Source: Luteimicrobium sp049844995 (lineage in GTDB: Bacteria; Actinomycetota; Actinomycetes; Actinomycetales; Cellulomonadaceae). From it: a DNA stretch of 64,000 nt. This document shows positions 61,318 to 64,000 of this stretch, piece by piece. The stretch lies in NCBI RefSeq assembly GCF_049844995.1, contig NZ_JBNCMC010000003.1, forward strand, positions 434,001 to 498,000, given 5' to 3'. Numbering within the stretch: the stretch's first letter is position 1; the number at the start of each line of letters is the position of its first letter. The notes beneath the pieces were generated by a model. That model was not told the DNA's origin and made no database searches. It worked only from the letters and a program-made list of their open reading frames with translations. The translations under genes were made by a program, and so were the position numbers.

Positions 61318-62412
61318 ATGAAGATGAAGCTCGCTTCAACCGTCCTCGCCCTCGGCGCCGCGGGAGCGCTCGTGCTCTCGGGCTGCTCCAGCTCCGACCG
61401 CGGAAGCTCCGACAACACGTCGACGGCCGCCGGTTTCGCCCAGGACTCCGTGATCGGCGTCGCCCTCCCGCAGAAGACGTCGGAGAACTGGGTGCTCGCC
61501 CAGAACCTCTTCCAGGACGGCCTCACGAGCGCCGGCTACAAGCCGATCGTGCAGTTCGCCAACGGCGGTGTCTCGGAGCAGCAGAACCAGATCCAGGCCA
61601 TGATCGAGAAGGGCGCCAAGGTCATCGTCGTCGGCGCCATCGACGGCTCGCAGCTCGGCACCCAGCTCAAGGCGGCGCACGACCAGGGCGTCAAGGTCAT
61701 CGCCTACGACCGCCTGCTGCTCAACACCGACGCTGTCGACCTCTACTCGGCGTTCGACAACTACAAGGTGGGCCAGCTGCAGGGCCAGTCGCTCCTCAAG
61801 GGCCTCGCCGCGCGCAAGGGGAAGGGCCCGTACAACATCGAGCTCATCGCCGGCTCGCCCGACGACGCCAACTCGAAGCCGTTCTTCGACGGTGCGATGA
61901 ACGTCCTCCAGCCGAAGATCGACGACGGCACCCTGAGCATCCCGTCCGGTCAGAAGACGCAGCAGCAGGCGTCGACGCAGGGCTGGAAGGCCGAGAACGC
62001 GCAGAACCGGATGGACACGATCCTGTCGGCGAACTACAAGAGCAAGGAGCTGCAGGGCATCCTGTCGCCGAACGACACGCTCGCACGCGCCGCCCTCACG
62101 TCGGTGAAGCAGGCCGGCAAGCCCACCCCGGTCATCACGGGGCAGGACTCGGAGGTCGAGTCGGTCAAGTCGATCATGGCCGGTCAGCAGTACTCGACCA
62201 TCTACAAGGACACGCGTGAGCTGGTGAAGTCGACCATCGACGCCGTGAACTCGTACCAGAAGGGCGAGGACCCCAAGGTCAACGACACCAAGTCGTACAA
62301 CAACGGCGTCAAGGTCGTCCCGGCCAACCTGCTCACCCCGATCATCGTGACCAAGGACAACGCGGCCGAGGTCTACGCGAACGACCCCACGCTGTCGCCG
62401 CTCACCAAGTGA
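61318..62412 (+). CDS. chvE: Multiple-monosaccharide ABC transporter, substrate-binding lipoprotein
   Basis: 364 residues from ATG 61318. A lipoprotein signal MKMKLASTVLALGAAGALVL ends in the lipobox LSGC, so the mature protein is anchored to the outer face of the membrane. The type-1 periplasmic binding fold includes IGVALPQKTSENWVLAQNLF, GAKVIVVGAIDGSQLGTQLK, VKVIAYDRLLLNTDAVDLYS, and ELIAGSPDDANSKPFFDGAM. GILSPNDTLARAALTSVKQA and PVITGQDSEVESVKSIMAGQ follow. It resembles ChvE/XylF. It is the last gene of the operon; binding-protein genes usually come first in related operons. A UUCG-type terminator follows 38 nt after the stop. Confidence 0.95.
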   Translation: MKMKLASTVLALGAAGALVLSGCSSSDRGSSDNTSTAAGFAQDSVIGVALPQKTSENWVLAQNLFQDGLTSAGYKPIVQFANGGVSEQQNQIQAMIEKGAKVIVVGAIDGSQLGTQLKAAHDQGVKVIAYDRLLLNTDAVDLYSAFDNYKVGQLQGQSLLKGLAARKGKGPYNIELIAGSPDDANSKPFFDGAMNVLQPKIDDGTLSIPSGQKTQQQASTQGWKAENAQNRMDTILSANYKSKELQGILSPNDTLARAALTSVKQAGKPTPVITGQDSEVESVKSIMAGQQYSTIYKDTRELVKSTIDAVNSYQKGEDPKVNDTKSYNNGVKVVPANLLTPIIVTKDNAAEVYANDPTLSPLTK

Positions 62413-62450
62413 GCCCAGGGCTCTGAGGAGCCCGGCGCACGGCGCACCAC

Positions 62451-62482
62451 GAAGGGCCGCGGTCTTCGGACCGCGGCCCTTC
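62451..62482 (+). terminator. Terminator of the monosaccharide ABC operon
   Basis: A perfect 14-bp stem, gaagggccgcggtc (62451-62464) with gaccgcggcccttc (62469-62482), has the stable tetraloop ttcg. It lies 38 nt after the binding-protein stop. Confidence 0.9.
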
Positions 62483-62509
62483 CGCGTGCCCGGGGCGTCC
62501 GCTCGCCGA

Positions 62510-62546
62510 CGGTGACGTTGTGCGCCGGCGGTGACGTTGTGCGCCG
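62510..62546. repeat. 19-bp tandem repeat, two units
   Basis: Two adjacent units of cggtgacgttgtgcgccg (62510-62527 and 62529-62546), identical over 18 nt with a 19-nt period. Confidence 0.8.
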
Positions 62547-62627
62547 TGGTCGGGGCCGCGGGTGGGCGCGGACAGGCGGTTCGGACTGCGTCGCCCTCCG
62601 GCCCTGGGAGCATCCGGGGTCCTTGAC

Positions 62628-62648
62628 CGTCCTTCACCACCTGCCCGC
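62628..62648. repeat. 21-nt direct repeat, copy 1 (copy 2 at 62815-62835)
   Basis: The segment beginning ccgtccttcaccacctgccc is exactly repeated 187 nt downstream (62815-62835). The sequences beyond the repeat differ. Confidence 0.8.
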
Positions 62649-62920
62649 ACCCACCCGCTCACGCCCTCGCCCTACCTCGCGCGGCCGGCCGTGCGCCATC
62701 GTCGTCGAGCAAGAGCTTCCGCCGCCGTCCAAGCAGCGACCACCCGCTTGCTCGACGCCGGATCCGCTTGCTCGGCGCAGCACCGACCGCCGGCCTTGAG
62801 CTCCGGCTCTTTGCCGTCCTTCACCACCTGCCCGTGCCGGGCTCGAGCGTCGAGTGCAATCCCTCGGGGCTCCAGATCGGTCACTTGCTGAAGCTCAGCA
62901 CAACGGGTCGCGCTGCACCG

Positions 62921-62983
62921 TGGGCGAACGCGGCGTCACCGTCGGCGAACGGGGCGTCACCGTCGGCGAACAGGGGCGTTCGG
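62921..62983. repeat. 21-bp tandem repeat, three units
   Basis: Three units of 21 nt start at 62921, 62942 and 62963, with the shared core ggcgaac-g-ggcgtcacc; the third unit is diverged. If translated on the plus strand the repeat would read GERGVTV, but no gene is supported. Confidence 0.8.
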
Positions 62984-63028
62984 GGCGGGCAACCGTCTGC
63001 GGGGGTGACCTGACGGCAGAGGGCGGGG

Positions 63029-63119
63029 CGGGAGGGGTGCGCGCGGTCGTGGAGGGTCTGGCGGGAGCCGGAGCGAGGAACGAGCGCAGGCGGATGGAAG
63101 ACCGCGCGCACCCCTCCCG
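63029..63119 (-). repeat. Family-1 hairpin element, copy E
   Basis: 20-bp perfect arms (63029-63048 and 63100-63119). Read on the minus strand the centre is ttccatccgcctgcgctcg, ttcctcgctccggctcccgc, cagaccctccac, matching copies A-D. It lies 74 nt after the stop of the minus-strand permease gene in that gene's orientation. Confidence 0.85.
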
Positions 63120-63143
63120 GCCCGACCGCCCTAACCACGACGA

Positions 63144-63177
63144 AAGGGGCCCGGCGGCAGCTGCCGCAGGGCCCCTT
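63144..63177 (-). terminator. Terminator of the second sugar permease gene
   Basis: aaggggccc (63144-63152) pairs with gggcccctt (63169-63177) and an inner palindrome gcggcagctgccgc (63154-63167) extends the stem. It is 17 nt beyond the stop of the minus-strand permease. Confidence 0.8.
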
Positions 63178-63193
63178 CGGGTCGGTTCTCGAG

Positions 63194-64000
63194 CTAGGCG
63201 GCGCCGTGACTCTGGCGGCTGCGGCGCGAGAGCGAGTCGACGATGACCGCGAGCAGGAGGACGATGCCGGTCACGATGAACCGCGGGGCGTCGCCGGCGA
63301 AGTTCATCAGGTTGAGCCCGTTGGCGATCGACTGGACCACGACGACGCCGAGGAGCGCGGACCAGGCGCTGCCGCGTCCGCCGAAGAGGCTGGTGCCGCC
63401 GATGACGGCGGCGGCGATCGCGTTGAGGTTGACGTCGCCGGTGCCGGCGGACAGCGTGACGGCGGTGAGGTTGCCGGCCGAGACGAGGCCTCCGAGCACG
63501 GCGAACATCGAGCAGAGCATGAACACCGTGAGGTACACGACGCGCACGGGGAGCCCGGCGCGCCGGGCGGCCTCGACGTTGCCGCCGACGGCGTAGATGG
63601 AGCGGCCCCAGCGGGTCCGCGTGATGAAGAAGTTCACGACGATGACGACGAAGACGAGGAACACGAACGAGACGCCGGTCCCGCGGTCCGTCGAGAGGTA
63701 GTACGCGACGGCGAGCAGCACGACCAGCAGGGCGACGCACTTGATCGCGGCCGCGGTCAGCGAGCGTCCGGAGAGCCCGGCTCGCAGCCGACGCCGGTTG
63801 GTGAGGAAGTCCGACAGGAACAGCCCGCCGGCGCCGACGACGGAGAGCCCGTAGGCCTGCCAGGGCAGCAGGTAGTCGAACAGCGAGAACTTCACGATGA
63901 ACGAGTCGGAGGGCAGGTTGATCGAGCCGCTGGTGTTCAGCAGGGCGAGCTGCACGCCCAGGAACGTGAGGAGCCCTGCCAGCGTGATGACGAAGCTGGG
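63194..64000 (-). CDS. Sugar ABC transporter permease, XylH-like, 5' end outside window
   Basis: About 268 C-terminal residues are visible; the gene runs off the right edge on the minus strand (PSFVITLAGLLTFLGVQLAL is the first readable segment). The family motifs TRTRWGRSIYAVGGNVEAAR (permease loop), RAGLPVRVVYLTVFMLCSMF, GTGDVNLNAIAAAVIGGTSL and FGGRGSAWSALLGVVVVQSI mark a carbohydrate ABC permease of the XylH/RbsC group. VLLLAVIVDSLSRRSRQSH forms the end. It is a different permease from the one at 59958 and belongs to a second sugar transporter, transcribed toward the first. A terminator and hairpin copy E follow its stop. Confidence 0.92.
   Translation of the reverse strand, partial: PSFVITLAGLLTFLGVQLALLNTSGSINLPSDSFIVKFSLFDYLLPWQAYGLSVVGAGGLFLSDFLTNRRRLRAGLSGRSLTAAAIKCVALLVVLLAVAYYLSTDRGTGVSFVFLVFVVIVVNFFITRTRWGRSIYAVGGNVEAARRAGLPVRVVYLTVFMLCSMFAVLGGLVSAGNLTAVTLSAGTGDVNLNAIAAAVIGGTSLFGGRGSAWSALLGVVVVQSIANGLNLMNFAGDAPRFIVTGIVLLLAVIVDSLSRRSRQSHGAA

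Larger units (their letters stand above)
62413..63193. other. 781-bp gene-poor patch rich in short repeats
   Basis: No convincing gene; short open frames here lack ribosome sites and recognisable protein sequence. Besides the terminator it contains a 19-bp tandem (62510-62546), a 21-nt identical direct repeat (62628-62648 and 62815-62835), an 11-bp inverted repeat cgtcgagcaag / cttgctcgacg (62702-62712 and 62749-62759), a 21-bp tandem array (62921-62983), hairpin copy E and the terminator of the next sugar permease. gccgacggtgacg (62505) and cgtcaccgtcggc (62937) are inverted complements bracketing most of it. Confidence 0.6.

Noticed and set aside
58098..61526. Long minus-strand frame over the sugar ABC genes
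   Set aside because: Antisense shadow of clearly recognised ABC transporter genes; it also crosses the ABC operon promoter region.
62921..62983. Possible mini CRISPR array
   Set aside because: The units are directly adjacent with no unique spacers, and there are no cas genes in the window.
62512..63246. Several short frames, one with a GERGVTV repeat
   Set aside because: The repeat comes from a 21-bp tandem DNA array; there are no ribosome sites and no protein family resemblance.
1..64000. tRNA, rRNA, prophage or replication-origin features
   Set aside because: No cloverleaf, rRNA segment, integrase, structural phage gene or DnaA-box cluster was seen on reading both strands by eye; a tRNAscan-SE run would be decisive for tRNAs.

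Overview
The window is 64 kb of very GC-rich chromosomal DNA from an actinobacterium, most likely a Micrococcales member of the Cellulomonas / Cellulosimicrobium / Isoptericola group. This is inferred from codon use, GTG starts, TAGGNT-type -10 boxes next to start codons, the DUF3017 and DUF6350 small membrane genes beside purine and TCA-cycle genes, and the secreted glycoside hydrolases. No tRNA, rRNA, CRISPR array or prophage was found.

Layout. 1-325: tail of a small membrane protein and its terminator. 634-12562: an accessory island. It holds a WapA-like polymorphic toxin split into two overlapping genes (a DNRLRE/LamG surface protein and a 2263-residue YD-repeat protein ending in a putative HNH-type nuclease), a candidate immunity gene, a decayed ISL3-type transposase and a second orphan small gene. 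12581-21313: HelR-type RNA polymerase recycling ATPase diverging from PcrA helicase, with a rifamycin-associated-element-like palindrome between them, then an acetyltransferase, a potassium channel and an acyltransferase/SGNH membrane enzyme. 21346-22268: a two-gene Clp_N / HTH module with twin operators on a leaderless promoter. 22424-33733: sucCD, DUF6350, purN, a hydrolase, two repetitive secreted proteins (one a chaplin-like, sortase-anchored wall protein), and purH behind a ZTP riboswitch. 34261-39897: NYN-LOTUS RNA-binding protein, FAD oxidoreductase, DUF3017, aquaporin, icd. 40303-48148: a GH3 glycosidase, an S51-type peptidase, GntR regulator, amidohydrolase, DUF1097 membrane protein, mdh. 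48288-54184: Z-prenyl synthase, the Ada-AlkA / Ogt alkylation-repair pair, small enzymes, purU. 54310-64000: GH92 alpha-mannosidase diverging from a three-gene monosaccharide ABC transporter, then the end of a second sugar permease.

How parts connect. GH92 and the ABC transporter share a TGACA-N4-TGTCA operator and probably form a mannoside uptake regulon. sucC and icd share a CTTGAC-RTCRAG site. purN, purH (riboswitch) and purU are one-carbon/purine genes.

The most unusual feature is a family of five intergenic hairpin elements of about 75-95 nt (33779, 34110, 39924, 43424, 63029). The central sequence is conserved, while the outer arms differ between copies yet stay complementary within each copy. 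Four of the five lie 26-74 nt after a stop codon in the orientation of the preceding gene, which suggests a structured 3' RNA element or a mobile hairpin.
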